Below, one piece after another: positions 54,331 to 63,959 of a DNA stretch of 64,000 nucleotides. The notes beneath the pieces were generated by a model, which saw only the letters and a list, made by a program, of their open reading frames with translations, made no database searches and was not told the DNA's origin. The number at the start of each line of letters is the position of its first letter. The stretch's first letter is position 1. The translations under genes were made by a program, and so were the position numbers. Location of the stretch: the NCBI GenBank assembly GCA_027676805.1, contig JAQENU010000011.1, forward strand, positions 41,452 to 105,451, read 5' to 3'. The stretch comes from Coprobacillaceae bacterium UN01-12pH3A. Lineage in GTDB: Bacteria; Bacillota_I; Bacilli_A; Erysipelotrichales; Coprobacillaceae.

Positions 54331-55179
54331 CTAGTCATGTATTTTATACTTATTCAACCATTTAGCGGTAGTATGGCACTGATGATCAATAATTTCACTA
54401 TAACCAATGTCCAGTTTTCTTATTTCATTAAGATCTTCATCATCCAGCATAAAATCAAAGATATTTATGTTTTCTTTCATTCTTTCCTGATGAACTGTTT
54501 TAGGAATCATCATAATGCCCTTTTGAAGATGCCATCGTAGAATAATCTGTGAAATCGATTTTTGATGCTTCTGTGATATTGTTTTTAGAACCGGATTATC
54601 AAAGATTTCCCTTTGTCCTTCATTAAGAGGTCCCCATGCCTGAAGCTGACAATTATAGTTTTTCATCAATGCAATTGTTTCCTCCTGCTGATAAAAGGGG
54701 TGAATCTCAATCTGATTAATCATAGGAGAAATTTTAGAATTCAGATAAAGATCAACAAATCTTTCTTTGGAAAAGTTACATATCCCAATTGCTTTAATTT
54801 TTCCTGCCTGATAGAGTTCTTCCAATGCACGCCATGACCCATAATAATCACTATAGGGCTGGTGAATTAAATAGAGATCAAGATAATCTACCTGAAGCTT
54901 ATCAAGACTTGTCTGAAAAGCTTTCAGGGTGTTTTCATACCCTGCATCCTGAACCCAAACTTTTGAAGCAATAAAGATCTCATTCCTAGGGATACCCGAT
55001 TCTCTGAGTGCTTCTCCTATTTCTTTTTCATTAAAATAGCTGGCAGCGGTATCTATCAATCGATATCCACATTGCAGTGCTTCAAGAATGCATCTTTTTG
55101 TATCTTTTGGCGGAATATGCAGAGTGCCATATCCTAATACAGGTAAACTTAATCCATTATTAAATTGAATATACTCCAT
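54331..55179 (-). CDS. Aldo/keto reductase
   Basis: The 282-residue AKR has DTAASYFNEKEIG, ASKVWV, LIHQPYSDYYGS and IPKTVHQERMKENI. It is the first gene of the array, divergent from the LysR regulator, so it is the most direct target of it. Confidence 0.92.
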   Translation of the reverse strand: MEYIQFNNGLSLPVLGYGTLHIPPKDTKRCILEALQCGYRLIDTAASYFNEKEIGEALRESGIPRNEIFIASKVWVQDAGYENTLKAFQTSLDKLQVDYLDLYLIHQPYSDYYGSWRALEELYQAGKIKAIGICNFSKERFVDLYLNSKISPMINQIEIHPFYQQEETIALMKNYNCQLQAWGPLNEGQREIFDNPVLKTISQKHQKSISQIILRWHLQKGIMMIPKTVHQERMKENINIFDFMLDDEDLNEIRKLDIGYSEIIDHQCHTTAKWLNKYKIHD

Positions 55180-55228
55180 ATGCGCCCTCCTTCTACACTT
55201 TCATTTTATTTGTATTTATTAAAAAAGT

Positions 55229-55249
55229 ACAATATCAATATCACATTGT
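55229..55249. promoter_or_regulatory. LysR-type operator (T-N11-A box)
   Basis: ACAAT-N11-ATTGT is a perfect LTTR recognition dyad in the 109-bp gap between the AKR array and the LysR gene. It would let the regulator act on both directions. Confidence 0.75.
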
Positions 55250-55288
55250 GCTATAATTAAAATGCATAGTGAAAGGAGGAATCTCTAT

Positions 55289-56158
55289 ATGTTTGAACTC
55301 AGTCAATTACTTTATTTTGTCACTATTGTGGAACAGGGAACCATATCTAAAGCTGCCGAAGTTTTACTTATATCTCAGCCGGCTTTAACCCGTTCTCTAA
55401 AGAAACTTGAAGAAGAGCTGGAAGTGGAACTGTTTGATCGGACTAAAAATAAAGTTATTTTAAATGAGAACGGTCAGCTTGCTTATCAACACGCAAAAAA
55501 GATTTTGGAAATGACTTCTGTTATGAAAAATGAACTGATTGTTTTAAATAAAGCAACGAGCACTATCTCAATAGGTTCCTTAGCCCCTGCACCAATATGG
55601 GCATTATCTTATCTATTAAAAGGAAAATATCCGGAAATAAAAATTGAAGAGGATATTGAAAATAAAGATTCTTATCTTATAGACGGGTTAAAAAACGATC
55701 AATACACACTTATTGTTCTCAATTACCCCTATCATAATAAAGATTATCAGTCGATTGAATTATTTGAAGAAGACCTTTACCTGTCCTTGCCTCCGGCACA
55801 CCCGCTTGCCTTATTTGATCAAGTATCGTTTGACGATCTTAATGGTGAGAGTATTTTGCTTCTGTCCAGAATTGGCTTTTGGAATGAAATTTGCTTAACC
55901 TATATTCCTGATTCTCACCTTTTAGTTCAAAATGATGAAACTGTTTTTAATGAAATAGTACGTTCTTCTGCTTTGCCGCATTTTAGGACAAATATTACTT
56001 TAATGCGAAATGACAGCAATAACCGCATCAATATTCCGATTAGTGACGAGGCAGCTAAAATCAAATATTATGCTGTATTTCACAATAATAAAAAGAAACT
56101 TTTTCAGTTTCTTAAAAAGGATATAAAAAATATCGACTGGAAGAAAGTAGAAACATAA
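55289..56158 (+). CDS. LysR family transcriptional regulator
   Basis: The 289-residue protein has the LysR HTH (LSQLLYFVTIVEQGTISKAA, QPALTRSLKKLEEELEVELF) and a periplasmic-binding-type effector domain (about 90-289). The effector is unknown; placement next to AKRs suggests an aldehyde or redox compound. The ATG at 55289 follows AAAGGAGG. Confidence 0.92.
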   Translation: MFELSQLLYFVTIVEQGTISKAAEVLLISQPALTRSLKKLEEELEVELFDRTKNKVILNENGQLAYQHAKKILEMTSVMKNELIVLNKATSTISIGSLAPAPIWALSYLLKGKYPEIKIEEDIENKDSYLIDGLKNDQYTLIVLNYPYHNKDYQSIELFEEDLYLSLPPAHPLALFDQVSFDDLNGESILLLSRIGFWNEICLTYIPDSHLLVQNDETVFNEIVRSSALPHFRTNITLMRNDSNNRINIPISDEAAKIKYYAVFHNNKKKLFQFLKKDIKNIDWKKVET

Positions 56159-56275
56159 TGATGGGATATTGTCCTTATTGTAAAAGTAATATCATTGAAT
56201 TTGATTACCTTCTCAGACAAAATTTTATATACTATTCCTTTACTTTTTAGTACAATATTAAAAAGAGGTGGTTTT

Positions 56276-57061
56276 ATGGACCCGTTTTTGAAAATGGAAA
56301 TGAATATTGACAACTTTTCTAAGAGTGACCTGAGAATATATGAAACAATCAAAGCTGATCCGGAAATAGTTCCCCGCAACAGCATTGTCGATTTAGCTAA
56401 AATATGTAAGGTATCGCAGCCTAGTATTACGCGCTTTTGTCAGAAACTTGGTTTTGATAAGTATGCTGATTTTAAATTTGCGATTTATTCTTACGCTAAA
56501 ATTAAAACCAGTGAAAAGGAATCAAGTGGGAATTTTAATCTGCCTGCCATTGAAAACTATATTAGTTTATTAAAAGATCTTGATCATATAATGACAAAAG
56601 AAAGACTATTTGAACTCGCCCGCTGTATCTTTAAATCAAAGCATATTTTTACTACCGGAGTAGGTCAGAGTTTTCTTCCCGCTCGCTTATTTGAAATTAA
56701 CCTAAGGAAGCTTGGGCTTTATGCAAGCAGTGTCTCCTATTCTGAAATAAGCGATATTAAAGAGATTGTTCAAAAAGACGATCTTATCATCGTGTTTTCA
56801 GTTCGTGCCTCAAAAGGAGCTTTAGAAGTCCTTTACGATAGCTTAGATAATGAATTTAAAGCTAAAGTCCTGCTGATTACAATGACACAAGCCAATAAAT
56901 ATAAAAACAAAGTAGACTATATGGCAGTATTGCCCCCTGCAGTACGAAACGATTATTCGTTAAGATTAGAAAGTCAGGTGGAATTCTTTGTTTTTGTTGA
57001 TTTGCTGACTTCCCATTTAGCTTTACTGATTGATAAAGAACAACATGATACAACATTATAA
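56276..57061 (+). CDS. RpiR family regulator
   Basis: The 261-residue protein has an N-terminal RpiR HTH (NSIVDLAKICKVSQPSITRF) and a SIS domain (about 105-240, TGVGQSFLPARLFEINL). It senses a phosphosugar. The next genes are a ceramidase-like hydrolase and a PTS permease, so it is the probable regulator of both. Start at 56276 with AGAGGTGG. Confidence 0.88.
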   Translation: MDPFLKMEMNIDNFSKSDLRIYETIKADPEIVPRNSIVDLAKICKVSQPSITRFCQKLGFDKYADFKFAIYSYAKIKTSEKESSGNFNLPAIENYISLLKDLDHIMTKERLFELARCIFKSKHIFTTGVGQSFLPARLFEINLRKLGLYASSVSYSEISDIKEIVQKDDLIIVFSVRASKGALEVLYDSLDNEFKAKVLLITMTQANKYKNKVDYMAVLPPAVRNDYSLRLESQVEFFVFVDLLTSHLALLIDKEQHDTTL

Positions 57062-57137
57062 AAACTGCAATGCGTTAGAAAATAAATTCATCTGTTGATG
57101 CAAAATGAATTTAAATTATTCTTTCATTGCAGTTTTT
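57061..57137. terminator. Bidirectional terminator between RpiR and ceramidase-like gene
   Basis: AAAACTGCAATG (57061-57072) pairs with CATTGCAGTTTT (57125-57136), and an internal AAATTCAT/ATGAATTT hairpin is nested in the loop. Confidence 0.75.
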
Positions 57138-57143
57138 CTATAT

Positions 57144-58364
57144 CTATTTATTTATTAATCGCTGATCAATCTTCGCTGTAATCCCATTTATTAATGTTTC
57201 CACAGTTCCTTTTTCAGTAATAGCCACATAGCTTTCAAAATATTGGCCATAGTCCTCCTGATTTACTAAGTAAGACACATAGTTGTTGCAATAGGCGATG
57301 AGGATAACGTGGTAATCATGATATTTCTGTTTGAGTGCTAACCCCACCTTTGAAACCAATTCTCCGGGGATCGTGAGGATGAGAAGCTTATCAAAGATAT
57401 AGGCATGACTCATTAGATCACATTCTATTTTTCTCATCTTCATTTTTATCTCTAAGCGATGCAGTAAGTTCTTCTCAAAGCGATACTTTTCTGAATCATT
57501 GTTGAGATCCTGCTGCATGCGTTTAATTTCACGGTTAGTCCAATTATCGTGCTCAATATCAAACACCGTTTTAAAACCAAATGCTGCTTTTCCTATAAAG
57601 TTCATTTCGATTGGTTCTTCTTTATGACTAATAATTTGCTTTACTACTTTTTTTGCAGTCAGCTCTACAACATTCGACTGCTGATTTTCTCGATAAAATC
57701 GTGTGCTGACATCACCGCAGGCACCGTTAAATAAAATTACCGGAACATGATAATAAGCAGATAACTGTTCACGTATATTCCCCAGCAGATCTGAAGACAG
57801 CAACAGGTTGTCACCATTTAAAATCGTTGGATGACATGCCATATTCACCAGCATTGCCACAGCCTTTTCCTGCTGATAAAAGGTCATCGTGAAAACTTCC
57901 TTATCCTGACTTCCGCCTATAATATTACGGTTCCCATAACAGCCGTCTATTAACCCTGTACGATAAGTGCATGTTACTTCCTGTAAGCTATTCATACATA
58001 TCGCAAGGTCTTCTTTAAAATAACCAAAAACCTGCTGCTTCAGTTCTCCTTCACATGCTTCATTGCATGTTGGCAGTTTAAAAATTGCCGGACCTGAATG
58101 TGTATGAATACAAGAAAGATTAAATTGATCATCACATATACCATATTCTTCTTTACAATAGTCTGCCAAAGCATCTCTAAATTCTTTTTCTATGCAAATT
58201 GTATCGATGGAGCAAAAAATTAGTATTTCTTTGTCAAATTTCATCACACAGCTGATCATATCAATTTCATCTAAAACCCCTATGCTTTTTTGCTGTCGTT
58301 CATACCCCCCCATAAAGCAGGCCTTATCCGGGGTAATATTCCTTTTCTGTATTGCAATATCCAT
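57144..58364 (-). CDS. Neutral/alkaline ceramidase-like hydrolase
   Basis: The 406-residue protein has the neutral ceramidase N-terminal domain motifs: CIHTHSGPAIF (zinc His), MACHPTILNGDN (His) and NGACGDVSTRF, which holds the nucleophilic-serine-type GDVS. No signal peptide is present, so it is cytoplasmic. True ceramidases are longer, and the substrate in this context is more likely a sugar- or amide-linked compound taken up by the divergent PTS permease. The start at 58364 follows GGAGGAAT. Confidence 0.8.
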   Translation of the reverse strand: MDIAIQKRNITPDKACFMGGYERQQKSIGVLDEIDMISCVMKFDKEILIFCSIDTICIEKEFRDALADYCKEEYGICDDQFNLSCIHTHSGPAIFKLPTCNEACEGELKQQVFGYFKEDLAICMNSLQEVTCTYRTGLIDGCYGNRNIIGGSQDKEVFTMTFYQQEKAVAMLVNMACHPTILNGDNLLLSSDLLGNIREQLSAYYHVPVILFNGACGDVSTRFYRENQQSNVVELTAKKVVKQIISHKEEPIEMNFIGKAAFGFKTVFDIEHDNWTNREIKRMQQDLNNDSEKYRFEKNLLHRLEIKMKMRKIECDLMSHAYIFDKLLILTIPGELVSKVGLALKQKYHDYHVILIAYCNNYVSYLVNQEDYGQYFESYVAITEKGTVETLINGITAKIDQRLINK

Positions 58365-58559
58365 TTTTATTCCTCCTGTATATTTTATTCTTAAATATTT
58401 TAAATATTGTGGTATTAAATATTTATATATTAAATATAATAGCATTAACCCGGCATTAAATCAAGTTAATGAATATTTTATACTATTTATATAAAAATAT
58501 ATTGAATTAATTATTTATTTATAATAAAATGAAATTACAAAGTGAAAGGGGATACAAAC

Positions 58560-59885
58560 ATGGATAATCAAAACCTACTTATTACTAAAATTCAAGAAAA
58601 AATTGAAAAGTTTATTTTACCTACAGCATCTAAGTTAAGCAGTCAGCGCCATCTTGCTTCCATTCGTGATGGTTTAACGTATTTAGTGCCGTTTACCATC
58701 ATTGGTGGATTGTCGATCTTAATTTCTTCACCACCGGTCAGTGCCAATTTACAAGGAACGAATTTCTTTTATCAGTTTATGCTGGCATGGAAGGACTGGG
58801 CAAGCCAATATTCCAGTATACTGATGATACCTTATAATTTGACTATTGGCATTATTTCCATTTATGTAGTTGCGGGAATTACTTACAAATTAGCTACTCA
58901 TTATAAAATGAATGCTATCGCAAATACACTTGTCACAACATTTATCTTTACCTGTATATCTGCTGCACCAGAAGCCTATAAAGTGGGTGAAGCAACAGTG
59001 AGTGCCATTCCTACAGCACAATTGGGAGCTTCCAGTATGTTTGCCGCTATCATTGTCGCTATCGCGGGAGTAGAAATCAATCATTTTTTAATCGAACACA
59101 ATATAAAAATCAGTATGCCCAAATCTGTACCGCCTAATGTATCCGGTCCATTTGAAGTCTTGATTCCATTGATCGTATCGACATTTATCTTCTTTGGAAT
59201 AAACTTATTATGTACTTCTATGACCGGAGCCGGACTAACACAGTTAGTTTTTAAAATCTTCCAGCCATTATTATCGGCTACAGGATCATTGCCTTCTATC
59301 TTATTTATTACATTACTAACGCAAATCTTTTGGTTCTTCGGAATTCATGGCAACAACATGGTAAGTGCCGTTGTTACGCCTGTCACTACCGCTAATATTG
59401 CTTTAAACCTAGAAGCTTATAATGCCGGAAAACCAATGACCGCTATTTTCGCTGGTTCCTTCAACAGTATTTATGGAGGATGGCTTACTTATACTGCTAT
59501 CCTGATTACACTAATTATTTTCTGTAAATCGCCGCAATTAAAATCCATCAGTAAGGTAGCACCGATTTCAACAGCATTTAACGTCAATGAACCACTCATT
59601 TTTGGTATTCCTACTGTTTTAAATGTCTATACATTTTTTGGAATAACCCTAAGCTCGTTGCTTAATGTAACCATTGCCTATATTTCCATGAGTACAGGTA
59701 TCGTGGGTAAGATGTATTTAACTGTACCATGGACAACACCGGCACCACTTGCCGCTTTCCTTTCGACCATGGACTTTAAAGCCGTGATCCTATGGGCCAT
59801 TCTATTAGTACTGGATATTGCGATTATACTGCCTTTTATGAAAATGTATGATAAGCAGCTTATTAAAGAAACGGTTGAAGGTTAG
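58560..59885 (+). CDS. celB: PTS cellobiose-type permease EIIC
   Basis: The 441-residue EIIC has the signatures RHLASIRDGLTYLVPFTIIGG, FWFFGIHGNNMVSAV, FNVNEPLIFGIPTVLN and VPWTTPAPLAAFLSTM, with about ten membrane segments. It lacks EIIA and EIIB domains. The start at 58560 has AAAGGGGA upstream. Divergent from the ceramidase-like gene with a 195-bp gap. Confidence 0.92.
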   Translation: MDNQNLLITKIQEKIEKFILPTASKLSSQRHLASIRDGLTYLVPFTIIGGLSILISSPPVSANLQGTNFFYQFMLAWKDWASQYSSILMIPYNLTIGIISIYVVAGITYKLATHYKMNAIANTLVTTFIFTCISAAPEAYKVGEATVSAIPTAQLGASSMFAAIIVAIAGVEINHFLIEHNIKISMPKSVPPNVSGPFEVLIPLIVSTFIFFGINLLCTSMTGAGLTQLVFKIFQPLLSATGSLPSILFITLLTQIFWFFGIHGNNMVSAVVTPVTTANIALNLEAYNAGKPMTAIFAGSFNSIYGGWLTYTAILITLIIFCKSPQLKSISKVAPISTAFNVNEPLIFGIPTVLNVYTFFGITLSSLLNVTIAYISMSTGIVGKMYLTVPWTTPAPLAAFLSTMDFKAVILWAILLVLDIAIILPFMKMYDKQLIKETVEG

Positions 59886-59931
59886 ATAAAATAGTTTTAA
59901 ATCAATCCCATTATTTGGATAATGATATATT

Positions 59932-59965
59932 CCCCTTTGCTGGATGAATCGGCAGAGGGGTTTTT
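59932..59965 (+). terminator. Terminator of the celB gene
   Basis: CCCCTTTGC (59932-59940) pairs with GCAGAGGGG (59952-59960) with one mismatch, followed by T5. Confidence 0.85.
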
Positions 59966-60175
59966 GTTATGGCAAAATTTACTAGAGATAAAAAATGAAC
60001 TGCTATCAACTAAAGGTGAGTAAGAACGATATCATTATTTCAAAACAGAATTATACAGTGATATAAAAATACACGACAACTATCGCCATCGTGACTTATA
60101 TTCTACTTTCTATTCTATTGCCTGCCTCTTATATAGGCAGCTCTTTTTCTTTTTTAAATTAACATAGTATATATA
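59966..60175 (+). other. Short region with an orphan plus-strand terminator
   Basis: CTGCCT (60122-60127) pairs with AGGCAG (60135-60140), and CTCTTTTTCTTTTTT follows on the plus strand. No plus-strand gene precedes it between the celB terminator and this one. The region may encode a small RNA of about 150 nt or a 23-codon ORF starting at 59995. Neither is supported strongly. Confidence 0.35.
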
Positions 60176-60619
60176 TTATTTTCGTACTTTTTTAAGATAA
60201 ACCATATCAATAAGTTGCTTGCCATCTTCAAACATAGGATGATCATAGTGATCAACAAAAAAGTTTTTTACTCTATGTGAGTCTATAAAACCACAGCTAT
60301 GGTAAAAAGAAAGGGTAGAAGGACAATCTCCAGTGCCAACAAATAAAACACTGCAATCCGGATAATATGCAAATAAGTATTGGATGAGATATTTACCATA
60401 TCCTTTTCGCTGATGACCGGGCAATACGGCAATATTTTTTAGTTCATAAACACCATCCGCCTCTTTTGTAACCACACACTCCGCTTTGATTCCACCATCC
60501 TGCAAAATAAACATATCTCCATGATCAAGGTATAGATCAATCATATTTTCTTGTTCATCAGCCAATAACAATAAATCTAAATAATCTTTTTTCCCACTTG
60601 TCACCTTTTTTATATTCAT
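60176..60619 (-). CDS. GNAT family N-acetyltransferase
   Basis: The 147-residue acetyltransferase has VLPGHQRKGYGKYLIQYLFAY and TLSFYHSCGFIDSHRVKNFF, the GNAT CoA-binding motif. The ATG at 60619 has GGAGG five nt upstream and is preferred. Substrate unknown. Confidence 0.88.
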   Translation of the reverse strand: MNIKKVTSGKKDYLDLLLLADEQENMIDLYLDHGDMFILQDGGIKAECVVTKEADGVYELKNIAVLPGHQRKGYGKYLIQYLFAYYPDCSVLFVGTGDCPSTLSFYHSCGFIDSHRVKNFFVDHYDHPMFEDGKQLIDMVYLKKVRK

Positions 60620-60661
60620 GATTGCCTCCAGCATTATTTAATCCTTCTTAAAAGAATTTTA

Positions 60662-60967
60662 TTAAATCAAGATAACGATGTTTATCTCTTGACCGCATAT
60701 AATCTTTTCTTTTTTTCTAATCCCTGCTTTTAATGGAAGAAAGTAGGTTCCTTGTTTAGTATCGTACCAAATAGAGGTCTGCCACTCACTATTACCAATT
60801 TTAGCGGTAATTCTCATTCGTCCCCAGCCCTCTTCCAAAAGTTTAAAATTATCTCTTATTTCTTTCGATAAAGCCTCAGGAAGAGGAACAATGGTCCATC
60901 CACCTACATCATCTGATGATGAATATAGATAGGGTTTGCCAATAAATTCATAGCGCATTCCTTCCAT
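60662..60967 (-). CDS. DUF1905 domain protein
   Basis: The 101-residue protein has the DUF1905 pattern: GGWTIVPLPEALSKEIR, GWGRMRITAKIGNSEWQTSIW and YFLPLKAGIRKKEKIICG. The family has a small beta-rich fold of unknown role. Start at 60967 after AAGGAG. Confidence 0.82.
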   Translation of the reverse strand: MEGMRYEFIGKPYLYSSSDDVGGWTIVPLPEALSKEIRDNFKLLEEGWGRMRITAKIGNSEWQTSIWYDTKQGTYFLPLKAGIRKKEKIICGQEINIVILI

Positions 60968-61165
60968 CAGTGTTTCTCCTTCCTGCACTCATCTTAATCA
61001 CCTCTGTGTCCCATACAGAACTTTCGTATATCCATTATAGCATTGTCTCACTGTTAAGTCATTTTCTTTTACAAGGAATAAAATTATCACATAAAAAGTG
61101 ATATTCAGTATCTATTTTAAACTCCAATTAATAAGATTTACCACATTCCTTTATATAGATAACGC

Positions 61166-61603
61166 TTAGCCATTGTATTCATTTAAAACTGATAATATAT
61201 CAATTTGACAGATATCGCTGATCTTAATGATAGTGCCGTCTAATAATACAAGACGTTTTTGATAGGAATCGATCTTTTTTACTTGTCCGGTCATTGTGAT
61301 ATACTTTCCGCCCGCCTTATTTAAATCCGCAATAAAATAAGTGATCATGACATTTGGACAATCATCAATATTCTTAAGGATGTCTTGTAATTTCTTATTA
61401 ATGATCTCTTGCTGGCTTGCATCAAGATCTTTCTTTTGAATCGTTAATCGCTCTGTTTCCTTGATACGTTCTTTATATCCATTGAGTGCTGCAAAGGGTG
61501 CAAACTGAATAGCACGAGCCTGTCTTGACATCTGCGGATGTTTCTTAGAAATAGGACGGAGCAGATTAATAATATCCTCATAATGATGCATATCTTTTTT
61601 CAT
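61166..61603 (-). CDS. YolD-like protein
   Basis: The 145-residue protein has the YolD family start MSRQARAIQFAPFAALNGYKE and a mid region TMTGQVKKIDSYQKRLVLLDG. YolD-like proteins are usually encoded beside UmuC-like polymerases and are thought to help or regulate them. It is 9 bp after the polymerase gene. Confidence 0.88.
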   Translation of the reverse strand: MKKDMHHYEDIINLLRPISKKHPQMSRQARAIQFAPFAALNGYKERIKETERLTIQKKDLDASQQEIINKKLQDILKNIDDCPNVMITYFIADLNKAGGKYITMTGQVKKIDSYQKRLVLLDGTIIKISDICQIDILSVLNEYNG

Positions 61604-61612
61604 AGTTTATCC

Positions 61613-63118
61613 CTAAGCCTTATGTCCGCCAATTGTTTTATTACGAGTAATAGCGGTTGCCCCTTCTTCAAGATCCATTACCTTTAGAACTGCGTTCTTC
61701 CCATATTTTTTCTTAATTGCTAATGTTGCCAGTTGTATTCTCTTGTCCTTTTCCAATTCCTCTTTTTGCTTTTTCCTTTGTTTTTCAATCGCTTCATAAT
61801 CCTCAAATAAATTCATTTGCATAACGATCTCCTGATTTTGGGTTTCCCCTTCGTACCTCACATGATTAGCAGAAATATTAATCCTTCTGATATACAATGT
61901 TTTATCCACAATCTTATCATAAGCGCTTAAAACTTTTTTAATAATGTAACTTGAAGATGAGGTAAACATCTCAAGCTGAATACTTTTATGAGCATGTTTC
62001 GGTATTTTGCGCCCATAGTAATCCGTTGTTATTTCACCGCTATATAAAGAACTGTGATTAGCAAGGTTGTCTTTATCGTAACCGATTGTAAATATTATTT
62101 GATCTGTCACCAGCTGTTTATCCACCAAATCAAGAGCGAGCTGATCCACCATCTCGATTACCACCAGCCTTGCTTTTTTGAAGTCGTAGGGGTCACTCAA
62201 TACCTGCCCGCTGCCAATGCTTTGATTTTCAGGTTGATATGCCTTGATATCTTCCATAGAACAAGCTTCATATCCCCACGCATGATCGATCAGAAGTTCT
62301 GCATTAATACCAAATTCATCGTATAATAAGTCTTCATGATCAAGGGAGCATCTTGCAATATCCCCCATTGTATATAATCCTAATTTCTCCAGTCTTTTCG
62401 TATACCCTCTTCCTACTCGCCAAAAATCTCTTAATGGTGTATGACTCCATAAATATTGACGGTATCTGGATTCATCAAGCTGTGCAATTCGGACTCCATC
62501 TTCATCCGCTCTAACATGCTTTGCCATGATATCCATTGCGACCTTGCATAAATAAAGATTTGTACCAATTCCAGCTGTAGCTGTTATTCCGGTGGTTTCG
62601 TATATATCGATAATTATTCTTTTTACAAATTCCTTCGCTGTCATTTTATTTGTGTTTAAGTAACTTGTGATATCCACAAAAACTTCATCAATAGAATATA
62701 CATGAATATCCTGTGGAGCCAGATATTTCAAATATACTTCATATATTTTTGCACTGTACTCAATATAAAATGACATTCTCGGTGTTGCCACAACATAAGA
62801 AAGCTCCAAATTAGGATTTTTCTGCAACTCTACATCATCATAAGATTTACCGGTGAATTTATATCTTTTTGCCTTTTTCAGCCTTTGATGATTTACCTCT
62901 TTTACTTTTTGAACAACTTCAAACAATCTTGCTCTGCCGGCTATTCCATATTTCTTTAAAGACGGAGAAACAGCGAGACAGATTGTCTTTTCTGTTCTGC
63001 TTGAATCGGCAACAACTAAATTAGTAGTCAAAGGATCGAGTCCTCGTTCCTGACATTCAACCGATGCATAAAAAGATTTCAAATCAATAGCCGCATAGAC
63101 CCGATGATCCCTTTTCAT
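61613..63118 (-). CDS. UmuC/DinB-like Y-family DNA polymerase
   Basis: The 501-residue lesion-bypass polymerase has YAAIDLKSFYASVECQERG (first catalytic Asp), VYSIDEVFVDITSYL (Asp-Glu) and ATAGIGTNLYLCKVAMDIMA, the HhH region and a little-finger domain (about 330-440). The start at 63118 follows AGGAGGAAAT. The version with a YolD partner is common on plasmids, prophages and ICEs. No LexA box was found in its upstream region. Confidence 0.92.
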   Translation of the reverse strand: MKRDHRVYAAIDLKSFYASVECQERGLDPLTTNLVVADSSRTEKTICLAVSPSLKKYGIAGRARLFEVVQKVKEVNHQRLKKAKRYKFTGKSYDDVELQKNPNLELSYVVATPRMSFYIEYSAKIYEVYLKYLAPQDIHVYSIDEVFVDITSYLNTNKMTAKEFVKRIIIDIYETTGITATAGIGTNLYLCKVAMDIMAKHVRADEDGVRIAQLDESRYRQYLWSHTPLRDFWRVGRGYTKRLEKLGLYTMGDIARCSLDHEDLLYDEFGINAELLIDHAWGYEACSMEDIKAYQPENQSIGSGQVLSDPYDFKKARLVVIEMVDQLALDLVDKQLVTDQIIFTIGYDKDNLANHSSLYSGEITTDYYGRKIPKHAHKSIQLEMFTSSSSYIIKKVLSAYDKIVDKTLYIRRINISANHVRYEGETQNQEIVMQMNLFEDYEAIEKQRKKQKEELEKDKRIQLATLAIKKKYGKNAVLKVMDLEEGATAITRNKTIGGHKA

Positions 63119-63294
63119 CTTATTTCCTCCTATAGACACCCTATTCATTATTATTTTAACACATCTGCCATATTTTACATTTTTCAAGCAGCATCTGTTT
63201 ATAGTATTTACGTTTTTTTCCTTCTTTAACACAATGAGTAAAAAAACAGTCTTAATTGCTTTCATAAGCATACTTAAACTAATGGGAAAAGCGT

Positions 63295-63323
63295 AATTAA
63301 AAAGCCTTCTAATCAAGGCTTTT
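63295..63323 (-). terminator. Terminator of the VOC gene
   Basis: AAAAGCCTT (63300-63308) pairs with AAGGCTTTT (63315-63323), with a U-rich tail on the minus strand; it also separates it from the polymerase gene. Confidence 0.85.
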
Positions 63324-63361
63324 AAGATGTATTATTCTTTTATGATAATGTACTGTCTTGA

Positions 63362-63739
63362 TTATGTACTCAAATACCAAGTATACCCATACCGATCAAG
63401 TACTTCAGCACCGCTCTCATCTTGATGTGGAGGCGGATGTGGCAAAAAGGTCTGTATAAGCTTTCCTCCCTCGGCAAGTTTTTCAGATATTTCTTCGATT
63501 GCTTCTTGTGAAGGCAGCACAACACAGATTGCTATGCCGGAAATTGAAACATTCTTGCCTGTATCGGCGCCCATCAGACAGCCATCATATTTTGTAAAAG
63601 AAACGCGTGCATGCATGACCGGATGATTGGGATCATTATTTAATCGAGCAAAAACAGTTTTTCCACCGCCAAACGCTTCAGCATAAAAGCAAAATGCTTC
63701 TTCACAGTTATTATTGAACACTAAATAAGGTACTATCAT
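63362..63739 (-). CDS. VOC family / PhnB-like protein
   Basis: The 125-residue protein has the PhnB/YjdN glyoxalase-like fold: VPYLVFNNNCEEAFCFYAEAF, HARVSFTKYDGCLMGAD, and DRYGYTWYLST at the end. The family has no fixed substrate. The ATG at 63739 is preferred, because the GTG three codons earlier abuts the AAGGAA site. Confidence 0.88.
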   Translation of the reverse strand: MIVPYLVFNNNCEEAFCFYAEAFGGGKTVFARLNNDPNHPVMHARVSFTKYDGCLMGADTGKNVSISGIAICVVLPSQEAIEEISEKLAEGGKLIQTFLPHPPPHQDESGAEVLDRYGYTWYLST

Positions 63740-63959
63740 TTTGTTCACTTCCTTTCCTTACAATAAAGTATTTCATTTTAAGCAAAATACTGATAATTTT
63801 AAATAAAATAAATATTAGTCTGTCATTATTAACAGTTCTTTTTTTAGAGTGCTATATGGATTATAGGCTCAACATTTAATTATGTATTGTAAGAAATGGA
63901 CATAAGAATTATAGTGTCATAAAGAAAGAGGAGAGACATCAAAAATAAAAGCCCTTCAG

